64,000 bases of DNA from Synechococcales cyanobacterium GL140_1_metabinner_5_sub (GCA_025359065.1 JANYHM010000040.1:1-64000); one strand, 5' to 3'. Positions 24,729-35,762 are shown, counted from the first letter of the stretch. A program made the numbers and translations. The notes: a model not told the origin generated them from the sequence alone.

Positions 24729-25860
24729 GGATTAATCCTCCCGAGAGGATCTTAATCCAGATTTGTTGACGCTGCTGGAGTTTTTCGATGTTGATCTGTT
24801 TCTTCTTGACATCACTCCAAGAAGAAGTCAGTTCTTCATAGCGTTGATGAAGTTGGCTAACTTGTTGCTTGCTCTCACCATCAACATTTTCTCGCAAGTC
24901 TTCAAATTTGAACTGCAAAGTTTGAATGGCCTCCCAATCTTTGCTGACCTGTTTGGCCATCTCGGCAAACTGCGATCGCATGGCATCGGTTTTGTTAATG
25001 GTATCGGCAGTCAGTTGATAAAATTGCTGTTTCTCATGTTGTACTGATTCGGCTAGCTCCATAAAATTTTGCTGCAACTGATCGGAATTTCTGGAGAGTC
25101 CTTTTTGTAAACCAAGCAAGCTAGTGTGTAGCTGCTGAGCCTCTTGGGAATTTTGAGTGACCAGAGTTTGCAGTGCGATCGTTCGCTCTCGATCGGCACG
25201 AATAGTATCTAAAAGTTGTTCAAACTCAGCTTGGCCTTGGAGTAAATTTCGCTCCGCAGTGTTGCTGCGTTTTTCCACCTGTTTTTGGATTGCTTGTAAA
25301 GATTCGTACAGGCCAGACTGATGAGCTTGCAGCTTTTCATTGGCTTGGCGTAGTGATAAATCAGCCGCCAGAATTTTTTGCAGCATTGGTTCGAGCTGCT
25401 CATAGTGACCAAAACCATCCAAAGACTGGACAATGGTTTTTCGGATGCCATCGAAAGATCGCAGCATTTCTTGCATTTGCCGTACTTGTAGCTTGCTATA
25501 TTTAGCTAGCTGTTCGGTACGCTGCTGTAACTGTTGAGATTGATTAACCCCGCGTTCGATCGCCTGTATTTGTACTTGGCTATTGCGCTGAATATCGGTG
25601 AGCTCATTTTTAGCTGCGGCGATTGACTGAGCCAATTTTTGGCTTTCGGTATTAATTACATAACTATTTTCAGGAGTAGCTGACCCAATGCTCTCCAATA
25701 AAGCTCTCAATTCACGATCAATATCCGAATGTTCTTCTGGAGATTTTTCTGTCTGTTTTTTAGTTGCCGCAGCACGATCAACCATCTGGTTTTGTTCAGT
25801 GGCCTGTTCGAGCTGGAGAAAATCCGAATGGGTGCTTTCGTTGCTCGGTACTGTGGACAT
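24682..25860 (-). CDS. Long coiled-coil protein with C-terminal membrane anchor
   Basis: 392 aa. From about residue 65 to 365 the sequence is Gln/Leu/Glu-rich heptads typical of a long coiled coil (e.g. QLQQRTEQLAKYSKLQVRQM), followed by one transmembrane helix at the very end (IWIKILSGGLILSIVLLIGT). The topology is that of a tail-anchored rod reaching into the cytosol. There is no enzymatic motif. I used the ATG at 25860 (MSTVPSNES); a longer frame to 25935 is not convincing. The 3' end overlaps the HTH/TPR gene by 47 bp. Confidence 0.7.
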   Translation of the reverse strand: MSTVPSNESTHSDFLQLEQATEQNQMVDRAAATKKQTEKSPEEHSDIDRELRALLESIGSATPENSYVINTESQKLAQSIAAAKNELTDIQRNSQVQIQAIERGVNQSQQLQQRTEQLAKYSKLQVRQMQEMLRSFDGIRKTIVQSLDGFGHYEQLEPMLQKILAADLSLRQANEKLQAHQSGLYESLQAIQKQVEKRSNTAERNLLQGQAEFEQLLDTIRADRERTIALQTLVTQNSQEAQQLHTSLLGLQKGLSRNSDQLQQNFMELAESVQHEKQQFYQLTADTINKTDAMRSQFAEMAKQVSKDWEAIQTLQFKFEDLRENVDGESKQQVSQLHQRYEELTSSWSDVKKKQINIEKLQQRQQIWIKILSGGLILSIVLLIGTLLKFAR

Positions 25861-26053
25861 ATAAAAATTTGTGATTGGAGTATATTCATTTCTATTCTTG
25901 TCGAGTATTATAGCAATCCCCTCTAAAGCACTCAACAGCCTTTATGCCGATATGTGACTTCGGCTTCGTTCACCCACCATAATGACCTTGTAAGGGACTT
26001 AGAAGCTTATAATATCAATCAAAGAAAAATAATATAAATATAGGTAATCGCTT

Positions 26054-27145
26054 GTGACTGCCACTAATTCATCGCCTACGCGGCGCGTCGTGTTTCCTTT
26101 TACTGCCATCGTGGGGCAAGAGGAAATGAAATTAGCTCTGCTACTCAATATCATTGATCCTTTTATTGGTGGGGTAATGATTATGGGCGATCGAGGCACC
26201 GGGAAATCCACCACCATCCGTGCTCTGGCCGATTTGCTGCCCGAAATTCCGGTGGTGGCCAATGATCCTTTTAACAGTCATCCCAGCGACCCAGACTTGA
26301 TGAGCGATGAGCTGCGCCAACTTTTTTATGATAATCAACAGGCTTTTCCGGTTAGCAGCAAGAAAGTCCCCATGGTTGATTTGCCCCTAGGCGCTACCGA
26401 AGACCGGGTTTGCGGCACGATCGATATTGAAAAAGCTCTTTCTGAAGGGGTGAAAGCCTTTGAACCAGGGCTGTTGGCCAAGGCTAACCGGGGCATTTTG
26501 TATGTGGATGAAGTCAACTTGCTGGATGATCACTTGGTAGACGTGTTGCTAGACTCGGCAGCCAGTGGCTGGAACACTGTAGAGCGGGAAGGAATATCGA
26601 TTCGTCACCCAGCTCGGTTTGTCTTGGTGGGTTCGGGCAACCCAGAAGAAGGAGAGCTGCGCCCGCAGTTGTTGGACAGATTTGGGATGCACGCCGAGAT
26701 TCGTACCGTGAAAGAGCCAGTTTTGCGGGTACAGATTGTGGAGCAGCGGTCAGATTTCGATCGGCAGCCCTATGATTTCTTAAACCAGTATCAAAACCAG
26801 CAAACTGCTTTGCAAGCCAAGATTGTAGAAGCACAGGAGCGATTGGAGCATGTGACGATTGACTATGACCTGCGGGTAAAAATCTCAGAAGTCTGTTCGG
26901 CCTGCGACGTAGATGGCCTGCGGGGTGACATTGTGACCAATCGCACGGCCAAGGCTTTGGCGGCTTTTGAGGGGCGCACTGAAGTAACGGTAGATGACAT
27001 TCGCCGGATTATTGCTCTTTGTCTACGTCACCGCTTACGCAAAGATCCTTTGGAATCGATCGACTCGGGGGTCAAGATCGACAAGATTTTTGCCGATGTT
27101 TTTGGTACTGAGTTAGTAGAACGCTTACCTGCTGGAGTTGCATAG
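26054..27145 (+). CDS. chlI: Magnesium chelatase subunit I
   Basis: 363 aa AAA+ ATPase that, with ChlD and ChlH, inserts Mg2+ into protoporphyrin IX, the first step of chlorophyll synthesis. Walker A is [10 protein letters not shown] (about residues 48-57), Walker B is [13 protein letters not shown], and sensor and arginine-finger region [19 protein letters not shown] follows. The conserved CSACD cysteines seen in redox-sensitive ChlI proteins are present. The start is a GTG at 26054. ChlD and ChlH are not in the window. It ends in a long shared terminator with thiC. Confidence 0.96.
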   Translation: MTATNSSPTRRVVFPFTAIVGQEEMKLALLLNIIDPFIGGVMIMGDRGTGKSTTIRALADLLPEIPVVANDPFNSHPSDPDLMSDELRQLFYDNQQAFPVSSKKVPMVDLPLGATEDRVCGTIDIEKALSEGVKAFEPGLLAKANRGILYVDEVNLLDDHLVDVLLDSAASGWNTVEREGISIRHPARFVLVGSGNPEEGELRPQLLDRFGMHAEIRTVKEPVLRVQIVEQRSDFDRQPYDFLNQYQNQQTALQAKIVEAQERLEHVTIDYDLRVKISEVCSACDVDGLRGDIVTNRTAKALAAFEGRTEVTVDDIRRIIALCLRHRLRKDPLESIDSGVKIDKIFADVFGTELVERLPAGVA

Positions 27146-27192
27146 AAATGGAGGGCTGGGGGTTCCGACCCCATCTGAACTTCAGCTAAAAA

Positions 27193-27253
27193 TTTCATAC
27201 CAATATGAAAAGACCCGTCGAACTTCGACGGGTCTTTTCATATTGGTATGAAA
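27193..27253. terminator. Bidirectional terminator, perfect 29-bp stem
   Basis: Bases 27193-27221 are the exact reverse complement of 27225-27253, with a 3-nt loop (ACT). The stem core is AAAAGACCCGTCGA/TCGACGGGTCTTTT, so A and T runs serve both strands. It lies between the stops of chlI (+) and thiC (-), four bases from the latter. Confidence 0.92.
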
Positions 27254-27257
27254 AACC

Positions 27258-28740
<1,483 letters not shown>

Positions 28741-28741
28741 C

Positions 28742-29125
28742 CATCACAGAATTCTAACACCGAGTTTGGGTTAGTTTCATCTCGTCAACAAATTTAATAC
28801 TTGGCGATTGCTCTCATCTGCAACGCGATCAGTGTAAGGCGAAATTTCTTTATTTCTTGCTACCTTAAAACTGCCTTTCTTGAGCTATACCCCAAAGAGT
28901 AGCACTTTCTAGATACCCTTCCAAGCCAATGGACACAACAGAACTCGAATCTGTGACCTCTTCGATGTCAACGAAGCGTACAAGTCCGCATAACCTTTTA
29001 CTGGAAGCAGATTCAACGACTGGAGAAAATAGAGGTGGTCTAATCGCTGGTCAGATGGCTGTTTTATGGCAGAGTTAAACGTTAGTCAAAAACCGTGAAA
29101 ATCTTGCTGAGTAAGGCTTGCGACG
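28742..29125. other. Gap containing the left copy of the tRNA-derived repeat
   Basis: No ORF. The promoter of thiC should lie at the left. The 50-bp tRNA-Val copy begins at 28929. The rest (28979-29125) belongs to the mini-element described separately. Confidence 0.55.
28929..28978 (-). repeat. Truncated tRNA-Val copy (att-like 50-bp direct repeat, left)
   Basis: These 50 bp are identical to 29817-29866. On the minus strand they give the tRNA from the anticodon stem to the 3' end (T-arm and acceptor 3' strand included), but nothing of the 5' half. This is the arrangement left by integration at a tRNA 3' end. Confidence 0.85.
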
Positions 29126-29491
29126 TTACGGTTCTTCTAGCTTGGTAATTCGTCCCCGATCGGCCTTGTTATCGCTAATGACAATGCCCAGCATTTGCTT
29201 CATTTCGGTAATGTCGTTTCTCAGGTGGTCAAGATTTCTGGCAGTGCTAGCTGATAGCTTGAGGGCTTCGGCTGCCAACTCTAAAGAATTTGCTACCGTC
29301 TCAGTGTTGTAAGTCATCCCTTCCCGCATCAACTCTATGCTTCGGGCTTGGCTCTCAGCAGTTTCCCGCAGTGATGTAAGGCCATTGGTTAAATCTCTAA
29401 TAGCTTCGGTATTGGTACGGGCTTCGGTTGCATTGTTGGCCGTCGATACAGCCAAGCTGGCTACTAATGTTCTCAGTTCTTTATCGGTCAT
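29126..29491 (-). CDS. Small coiled-coil protein carried by the tRNA-Val element
   Basis: 121 aa. After MTDKELRTLVASLAV, residues 20-115 are Ala/Thr/Glu/Leu-rich heptads (RTNTEAIRDLTNGLTSLRET) and predicted to be one coiled coil with no membrane segment or catalytic motif. Similar short proteins starting MTDEELRxLVAS are, from memory, widespread multi-copy families in cyanobacterial genomes with no known function. A 39-bp scrap of a second copy lies at 15624 beside tRNA-Met. It is the only gene between the two tRNA-derived repeats. Confidence 0.7.
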   Translation of the reverse strand: MTDKELRTLVASLAVSTANNATEARTNTEAIRDLTNGLTSLRETAESQARSIELMREGMTYNTETVANSLELAAEALKLSASTARNLDHLRNDITEMKQMLGIVISDNKADRGRITKLEEP

Positions 29492-29816
29492 GAGATGCTA
29501 TCCTCTATTTCGATCTTAATCTAATTGGGATGCTTCAGCGTTAATTTGTAGCCCTCTGCCCCACGCCCAAGATTCAAAACCCAATGCTGCCTGGTGAAAA
29601 AGAGAATAATAAACCAATAATTCAGTATCACTAGTAAAATTTTGCTAGCTTAGCTGACACCCTACAGCCGTTGTTAATAGAAAAGCTAAAATCCAGAAAA
29701 AGCGAGTATCTTGCGCTCTCTGGTCTGCTTTTATGTCACTAATTTGGGTTTGAATTCCTTATTTGGCTTACCGCCAAGTGCTAACGCACTCTGGCAGAAA
29801 TACTTCGGAAGTTTAG
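29492..29816. other. Non-coding right part of the tRNA-Val element
   Basis: About 325 bp between the coiled-coil gene start and the right repeat. It should hold the gene's promoter. I see no ORF or strong repeat. Confidence 0.45.
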
Positions 29817-29817
29817 A

Positions 29818-29891
29818 TGGACACAACAGAACTCGAATCTGTGACCTCTTCGATGTCAACGAAGCGCTCTAACCAACTGAGCTATGCGTCC
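29818..29891 (-). tRNA. tRNA-Val (GAC)
   Basis: On the minus strand: acceptor GGACGCA/TGTGTCC (one G-T pair) with discriminator A, D-arm GCTC...GAGC, anticodon stem CTTCG/CGAAG with loop TTGACAT (anticodon GAC), variable AGGTC, T-arm ACAGA TTCGAGT TCTGT. All stems pair. CCA is not encoded. Its 3' half (49 bp plus one flanking base) is repeated exactly at 28929-28978. Confidence 0.95.
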
Positions 29892-30144
29892 AGGATTCTT
29901 CATTGTACACAAGAGTTCGTCGATTGTAAACCTTTCCTTCCCGGGTAACTGGCTGTTTTTGATGATCCGATGCAATTGGGATTAGGCCATCATGGCCTAG
30001 ATTAAGATTTTGAAAAACCTATGAATTTTTAATGTGTAACTTAACAATTGCGCACATTCGCTGCCCCGATCGATCTAGGAGAGGGTGTAAACTCAGTAAT
30101 ATTATTGGCTACTAACTTCAGATTTGCCTTCCCAAAACATCAGC

Positions 30145-32028
30145 ATGACCACCGTTTATTGCACCAAAGGCCATGACAACCAAGACAGCAACCGTTTCTG
30201 TCAAATTTGCGGTGAAAAACTAAGTTCCCCAGTGCCGCAAAATACTCTGGTGGCAGGGAAAGTTCTAGAAGACCGTTACCGGATTGTGCAGCAAATTGGC
30301 CAAGGTGGTTTTGGTCGTACTTATCTGTGCGAAAATCTGACCCGCTTTAATGAACCTTGTGTGCTGAAAGAATTCGCTCCTCAGGTGCAAGGTACCTACG
30401 CACTGGATAAAGCCAAAAAACTATTTGAGCGGGAAGCCAGCGTCTTACATAACCTTGCCCACCCACAAATTCCCCGCTTTCGAGAACTGTTCGAGCTAAA
30501 AACTGGGTCTCAGGGATTGTTTTTGGTGCAAGACTACGTGGCAGGTCAAACATATCGCTATCTGTTGGCTGCTCGTCAAAACCAAAACCGCCTGTTTACT
30601 GAAGATGAAATACGGCAGTTGTTAACAGATACGTTGCCCGTCTTGCAATATATTCACTCTCTAGGTGTAATTCATCGGGACATTGCCCCCGATAACTTGA
30701 TGCTGCGATCGAGCGACAATTTGCCAGTATTGATCGACTTTGGCGGAGTAAAGCAAATCGCCGTCAACGCCGAAATTCAAGCTACCGGCAATACCGAAGT
30801 GCCCACCTGCTTGGGCAAAGTTGGCTATGCTCCCCATGAACAGATGCAGCGGGGCACCGTGTCGCCAAATACTGATCTCTATGCTTTAGCTGCTACATGC
30901 TTAGTGTTATTGACCGGCAAAGAACCCACCGAGTTAATTGACCCCCAATCTTTAACTTGGAACTGGCGATCGGTCATTAACTTGGAATCTAACTTAGGCC
31001 AACTGTTCGACAAAATGTTGCAGCCTAATCCAGTTGCGCGTTTTCAGTCAGCAAGTGAAGTTTTGGGCGCATTAAAACAACAGGTGCCAACACCCAAAAT
31101 GCCCGTCACTCAGCCACCAGTTCAGCCAGCGAACTCTCAGATCGGGACGGTAGTAGTGTCACCCGGTGCTGCCAGTCAAAAACAGCCAAATGCCGCCTAC
31201 CAAACCTCAACTCCTGGTAACGACAGCAGCTTTCTCAAAATTCTGGGTCAAAGCTGGCTGGCTCTTTTGGGTGTGGGTGTAGTAGGAGTGGTCGCCTGGG
31301 TAGGCAACAGTATTTTCAATAAGCCGACTGCTCCTACCACGCCGACTCCAGCCGTTATTTCTACCCCTAGTTCTTCAACATCCACACCCATAACTGAATC
31401 GACTCCAAGTAATACCCCCGATGCTAACGGGAACACTCGTAGTACCAATAATAGTAGTACTGGCAATGACAGTAGTAACACTAGCAAAATTATTATTGGT
31501 AATCCCAACAAAGACAAACCTAGTGAAGTGAATAGCGGAGGCGATGCTACTGGTGAAGAAAAAAGGAGATCTGCCAGTAACGGTATTTCCAAGCCACCAA
31601 AAGAAGCCGACAATGGTGACAGCAGTTCCCGCAGCGATCGACCACGCCGCAATAGCGCCATCATCACTCCTCCCGTTCGACGCAGTACAGCAAATGATGA
31701 GCCGGTTTTTATACCCAGCAAGCCGACCACTCAATCACCGATCATAGAAGAGTTTGATACCAAGCTACGTTCACCGAAGGTGCCAGCAGAAAGCAAACCG
31801 GCTAAGCCATCTAAAATAGAAGAACTTGACACTAAACCTCGCCCACCCAAAACTGTCTCGGAAGATAAGCCAGCTTCGCGGCCACCCAAAGTGGAAGAAT
31901 TTGATACCAAACCTCGTCGCCAAGTATCTCGACCAGAATCAGCAACAAAACCAAGCAACCCAGATAAGCCTACTAAGAAGCCAGCGAAAAAGACTGAAAG
32001 CGGTAATGATGATGATCCACTCTTCTAG
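30145..32028 (+). CDS. Serine/threonine protein kinase with N-terminal zinc ribbon
   Basis: 627 aa, typical of the cyanobacterial Pkn family. A short zinc-ribbon opens the protein (MTTVYCTKGHDN...RFCQICGEKL). The kinase domain follows from about 45 to 310: GQGGFGRTYLCE glycine loop, VLKEFAP lysine, VIHRDIAPDNLMLR (catalytic loop, Ala in place of the usual Lys), LIDFGGVKQI (DFG). A transmembrane helix lies near 375 (SWLALLGVGVVGVVAWVG). The outer part is low-complexity Ser/Thr/Pro with three repeats of EE(F/L)DTK near the end. I used the ATG at 30145; a TTG at 30124 is upstream. The loss of the catalytic-loop Lys is seen in other cyanobacterial kinases. Confidence 0.9.
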   Translation: MTTVYCTKGHDNQDSNRFCQICGEKLSSPVPQNTLVAGKVLEDRYRIVQQIGQGGFGRTYLCENLTRFNEPCVLKEFAPQVQGTYALDKAKKLFEREASVLHNLAHPQIPRFRELFELKTGSQGLFLVQDYVAGQTYRYLLAARQNQNRLFTEDEIRQLLTDTLPVLQYIHSLGVIHRDIAPDNLMLRSSDNLPVLIDFGGVKQIAVNAEIQATGNTEVPTCLGKVGYAPHEQMQRGTVSPNTDLYALAATCLVLLTGKEPTELIDPQSLTWNWRSVINLESNLGQLFDKMLQPNPVARFQSASEVLGALKQQVPTPKMPVTQPPVQPANSQIGTVVVSPGAASQKQPNAAYQTSTPGNDSSFLKILGQSWLALLGVGVVGVVAWVGNSIFNKPTAPTTPTPAVISTPSSSTSTPITESTPSNTPDANGNTRSTNNSSTGNDSSNTSKIIIGNPNKDKPSEVNSGGDATGEEKRRSASNGISKPPKEADNGDSSSRSDRPRRNSAIITPPVRRSTANDEPVFIPSKPTTQSPIIEEFDTKLRSPKVPAESKPAKPSKIEELDTKPRPPKTVSEDKPASRPPKVEEFDTKPRRQVSRPESATKPSNPDKPTKKPAKKTESGNDDDPLF

Positions 32029-32193
32029 GAGGAGTGGGGATGTTAACCCGGGCTGGATCAATGAAAAAATAGCTAGAATGGTTATTAATGACCCAAGTGG
32101 ATTTTACAGCCAGCAGTAAAATGTAGATTTGGCTATGGTTCATGGCACCAAAATGCCATAATATTTTTTCACGACTTTTTTAAGAGATATCAA

Positions 32194-34728
32194 ATGCTAG
32201 CAGCTTATCGCCAACATGCCGCCGATCGAGCCAACTTAGGGATTCCGCCCCTACCGTTGGATGCCAATCAAACTCAGGCACTATGCGATCTGTTGCAGCA
32301 ACCCAGTGCCACTGCCGAACTGTATGATTTATTGCGAGACCGAGTACCCCCTGGAGTAGATCCTGCTGCTTACGTAAAAGCCACTTTTTTGACCGCGATT
32401 ACTAAAGGCAGCATTACCAGTCCTTTGATCTCACACTTCCAGGCGATCGAACTCCTGGGAACTATGTTGGGTGGCTACAATGTTCAAGCATTAATTGATA
32501 CCCTCAAATTAGAGAACTTAGAGCTAGCCCAAGCCGCTGCTAACGCTCTGAGCAAAATCACCCTAGTTTACGATGCCTTCAATGACTTATGGGATCTATC
32601 TCAGACCAACAGTTATGCCCGCCAAGTGATCGATGCCTGGGCAGCAGGCACTTGGTTTACCAGCAAGCCTCATTTGCCAGAATCTGTGACCTTGACAGTA
32701 TTTAAGGTATCCGGCGAAACCAACACCGACGACCTTTCCCCCGCACCCCACGCTACTACTCGACCAGATATTCCGCTGCATGCTCTGGCGATGTTGGAAA
32801 GCAAACAGCCTGGTAGTTTAGAGACGATCGAACAGCTCAAAGCCCAAGGTCATCCCCTGGTGTATGTGGGCGATGTGGTTGGCACCGGCTCTTCTCGAAA
32901 ATCGGCGATTAACTCCGTGCTCTGGCATACCGGCTTGGATATTCCCTGTGTACCCAACAAGCGTACGGGAGGCTATTTACTGGGTGGTAAAATTGCGCCG
33001 ATTTTCTTTAATACTGCCGAAGATTCTGGGATGCTGCCGATCGAGTGCGATGTCACCAAGCTAGAAACCGGTATGGTAATCACTATCCATATCACCAGAG
33101 GCCAAATCGTCAATGCTGCTGGCGAAATCCTCAGCACCTTTAGCCTCAAGCCCGAAACCATTTTAGATGAAGTGCGCGCTGGTGGTCGCATTCCCCTCCT
33201 AATTGGTCGCGCACTCACCGACAAAACCCGCATTGCCCTAGGTCTTCCAGCCAGCGATCTGTTTATCCGACCCCAATTTGCCCAGGCTTCCAACAAAGGC
33301 TACACCTTGGCACAAAAAATGGTGGGCAAAGCCTGTGGTTTACCAGGAGTCAGGCCGGGTATTGCCTGCGAGCCGTTAATGACTACAGTTGGCTCTCAAG
33401 ATACCACTGGACCAATGACTCGGGATGAATTAAAAGAATTGGCTTGTTTGGGTTTCAGCGCCGATTTGGTAATGCAAAGCTTCTGTCACACCGCTGCCTA
33501 CCCCAAACCTGTAGACATCAAAACTCACCATGATTTACCTGATTTCTTTGCTCAGCGTGGTGGTGTAGCTCTGCGCCCCGGTGATGGCATTATTCACTCC
33601 TGGTTAAACAGAATGTTGTTACCAGATACCGTCGGTACTGGCGGCGATTCTCACACTCGTTTTCCGTTAGGAATTTCGTTTCCGGCTGGCTCTGGTCTGG
33701 TGGCTTTTGCGGCAGCATTAGGGGCAATGCCTTTAGATATGCCAGAATCAGTGCTGGTAAGATTTAGCGGTAAGCTACAGCCCGGGGTTACTTTACGAGA
33801 TGTAGTTAATGCAATTCCTTATGTAGCTATTCAAAGAGGACTGCTCACCGTCACGCAAGAAAACAAAAAAAATGTTTTCTCGGGACGGATCATGGAAATA
33901 GAAGGACTACCAGATCTGAAGGTAGAGCAGGCTTTTGAGCTAACAGATGCCACCGCTGAGCGCTCTTGTGCTGGTTGTACAATCAAACTTGGCGTAGAGA
34001 CAGTCGCTGAATATATCCGATCGAATGTCGCCCTACTAAAAAATATGATAGTCAAGGGCTATAGTGACCCTAAAACTATTCTCCGCCGAGTTGCTCAAAT
34101 GGAAGAATGGCTAGCTAACCCGGTGCTACTCAGTGCCGATAGCAATGCAGAATATGCCGAAATCATTGAAATTGATTTGAATCAAATCACTGAGCCGATC
34201 GTCGCGGCTCCGAACGATCCTGATAATGTGAAGTTACTCAGCGAAGTAGCAGGCAATAAAATCGAGGAGGTATTTGTCGGTTCCTGTATGACAAATATTG
34301 GTCACTATCGCGCCACTGCCAAGGTATTAGAAGGTGAACCACCCGTAACTACTCGCCTCTGGATCTGTCCGCCAACCCGTATGGATGAGCAACAGCTTAA
34401 AGAAGAAGGGGTTTATAGTGTATTTGGTGCTGCCGGTGCCCGCACCGAGATGCCTGGCTGTAGTCTCTGTATGGGAAATCAGGCGCGGGTAGCCGATAAT
34501 TCTACGGTGTTTTCGACTTCCACTCGCAACTTCAATAATCGATTGGGCAAAGGAGCACAGGTTTATCTAGGTTCGGCGGAGCTAGCAGCGGTTTGTTCCC
34601 TTCTAGGTAAGTTGCCGACGGTAGAAGAATACTTAGCAGTGATGGCCAATAAGATTGATCCTTTCGCTGCTGATTTGTATCGTTATTTGAACTTTGATCG
34701 CATGATGGAGTTCAGTGATAATTCTTGA
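32194..34728 (+). CDS. acnB: Aconitate hydratase B
   Basis: 844 aa, the cyanobacterial bifunctional aconitase/2-methylisocitrate dehydratase that interconverts citrate and isocitrate. It has the AcnB domain order: helical HEAT-like N-terminus (MLAAYRQHAADRANLGIPPL), swivel domain, then the Fe-S domains. The cluster ligands include GSCMTNIGHYRA and GCSLCMGNQ (CxxC), and the active-site TVGTGGDSHTRFPLG is present. The length is close to the usual 860. It is convergent with mysD with 17 bp between the stops. Confidence 0.96.
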   Translation: MLAAYRQHAADRANLGIPPLPLDANQTQALCDLLQQPSATAELYDLLRDRVPPGVDPAAYVKATFLTAITKGSITSPLISHFQAIELLGTMLGGYNVQALIDTLKLENLELAQAAANALSKITLVYDAFNDLWDLSQTNSYARQVIDAWAAGTWFTSKPHLPESVTLTVFKVSGETNTDDLSPAPHATTRPDIPLHALAMLESKQPGSLETIEQLKAQGHPLVYVGDVVGTGSSRKSAINSVLWHTGLDIPCVPNKRTGGYLLGGKIAPIFFNTAEDSGMLPIECDVTKLETGMVITIHITRGQIVNAAGEILSTFSLKPETILDEVRAGGRIPLLIGRALTDKTRIALGLPASDLFIRPQFAQASNKGYTLAQKMVGKACGLPGVRPGIACEPLMTTVGSQDTTGPMTRDELKELACLGFSADLVMQSFCHTAAYPKPVDIKTHHDLPDFFAQRGGVALRPGDGIIHSWLNRMLLPDTVGTGGDSHTRFPLGISFPAGSGLVAFAAALGAMPLDMPESVLVRFSGKLQPGVTLRDVVNAIPYVAIQRGLLTVTQENKKNVFSGRIMEIEGLPDLKVEQAFELTDATAERSCAGCTIKLGVETVAEYIRSNVALLKNMIVKGYSDPKTILRRVAQMEEWLANPVLLSADSNAEYAEIIEIDLNQITEPIVAAPNDPDNVKLLSEVAGNKIEEVFVGSCMTNIGHYRATAKVLEGEPPVTTRLWICPPTRMDEQQLKEEGVYSVFGAAGARTEMPGCSLCMGNQARVADNSTVFSTSTRNFNNRLGKGAQVYLGSAELAAVCSLLGKLPTVEEYLAVMANKIDPFAADLYRYLNFDRMMEFSDNS

Positions 34729-34745
34729 AAGTGAGTTACCATGAC

Positions 34746-35762
34746 CTACCGCATCGCACTTGCTAACATCTCTTGAAAAAAATCATCCAGAGAAACCCCG
34801 GTTGATTTAACCATTGCTGACAGCACACTGGTCTCAGCGAAAGAACAGTACAGCCCTGCTTCCAAAAACCAGGGTTCTCCCTGTGGGTCTATCCGGAAAT
34901 CGAATAAACTATAGTGGCGACAGCCCAGAGCAATGTGACATTTTCTGGCCATTGCCCACACTTTTTCAGTGACTGGATCACTAGGCTCAACAATCCAAGA
35001 CTTTTGGCTGTCTTTAGCAGCAAAGTCTAAATTGCCGTCGGCGTTTTGCTTTAACTTATCAGCATAGCTGCGGATTGGCCGAGCCGCATCTAAAGCATAT
35101 TCTTCCAATGGTAAGCAAATCAACCGATCATCTCGCACCACAATTCCACAGCGGACTTCTCGACCTAGCTCAATGAACTTCTCTACCAGTATTTCATTGG
35201 TATAAGTTAAAGCCCTTTGCAGAGCCACATCCAAATCTGCTGCATTCTTTACCAGAGCAACTCCTAAAGAATTATCTGTATTTAAAGGCTTAACTACGAT
35301 CGGTAGTTCTAAGGTAGGTAAGTCTCCGGCCTGTAAAACCTCTCCAGCAGGAATTGGCACTCCAGCAGCCGCAACTATCGATCGAGTTCTGACCTTATTA
35401 GCTACTAGCGCCATTAGCTCTGCCGTATTCCCTACATAGGGTATTTGGAGCAAATCAAACAGGGCGCGATATTGAGTCATGCCTGGAAGGCAAAACATTT
35501 GGGGCACCACCACATCAATTTGCAAATCTATTAGTACTTGAATAGCAGTAGCGATCGATTTTGGCTGGGCGGCGGCGATCGACTCCAGATCTAATGAATC
35601 TGGAAACCGCCACTGTCGATCGGGCGAGACGTATGCGATGTGAAACTCATAGCAGTCAGCGTTAGCATTCACCAAACAATCTTGGGCGTAAAGCCGTGAT
35701 AGGTCACAGTAAAACTCACTCTCTGCAGAACCCACCAAATGTAAAACTTTTAATGGTTTCAT
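34746..35762 (-). CDS. mysD: MysD, mycosporine-like amino acid ligase (D-Ala-D-Ala ligase type)
   Basis: 338 aa ATP-grasp enzyme. Known MysD proteins attach serine, threonine or another amino acid to mycosporine-glycine, giving imine MAAs such as shinorine or porphyra-334. It has the ATP-grasp core: VVKPLNTDNSLGVALVKN loop, EKFIELGREVRCGIVV, and FDFRIDPQGEPWFLEAGLYC near the metal site, with the overall layout of a D-alanine ligase. The ATG at 35762 lies two bases past the mysC stop (a TTG at 35768 is less likely). It is the last gene of mysABCD, and the gene set identifies it better than the sequence alone, since a plain D-Ala-D-Ala ligase would look similar. Confidence 0.88.
   Translation of the reverse strand: MKPLKVLHLVGSAESEFYCDLSRLYAQDCLVNANADCYEFHIAYVSPDRQWRFPDSLDLESIAAAQPKSIATAIQVLIDLQIDVVVPQMFCLPGMTQYRALFDLLQIPYVGNTAELMALVANKVRTRSIVAAAGVPIPAGEVLQAGDLPTLELPIVVKPLNTDNSLGVALVKNAADLDVALQRALTYTNEILVEKFIELGREVRCGIVVRDDRLICLPLEEYALDAARPIRSYADKLKQNADGNLDFAAKDSQKSWIVEPSDPVTEKVWAMARKCHIALGCRHYSLFDFRIDPQGEPWFLEAGLYCSFAETSVLSAMVKSTGVSLDDFFQEMLASAMR

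Larger units (their letters stand above)
28929..29866. mobile_element. 888-bp mini-element integrated at tRNA-Val, no integrase
   Basis: The segment is flanked by two exact 50-bp copies of the tRNA-Val 3' half in the same orientation; repeat-to-repeat distance is 888 bp. The intact tRNA lies at the right and the displaced 3' fragment at the left, as for a tRNA-targeting tyrosine-integrase element. Inside there is only one gene (29126-29491, coiled-coil) and no integrase, so this is either a shrunken remnant or a satellite-like unit moved by an enzyme made elsewhere. A simple unequal recombination between two tRNA-Val genes is the main alternative. Confidence 0.6.
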
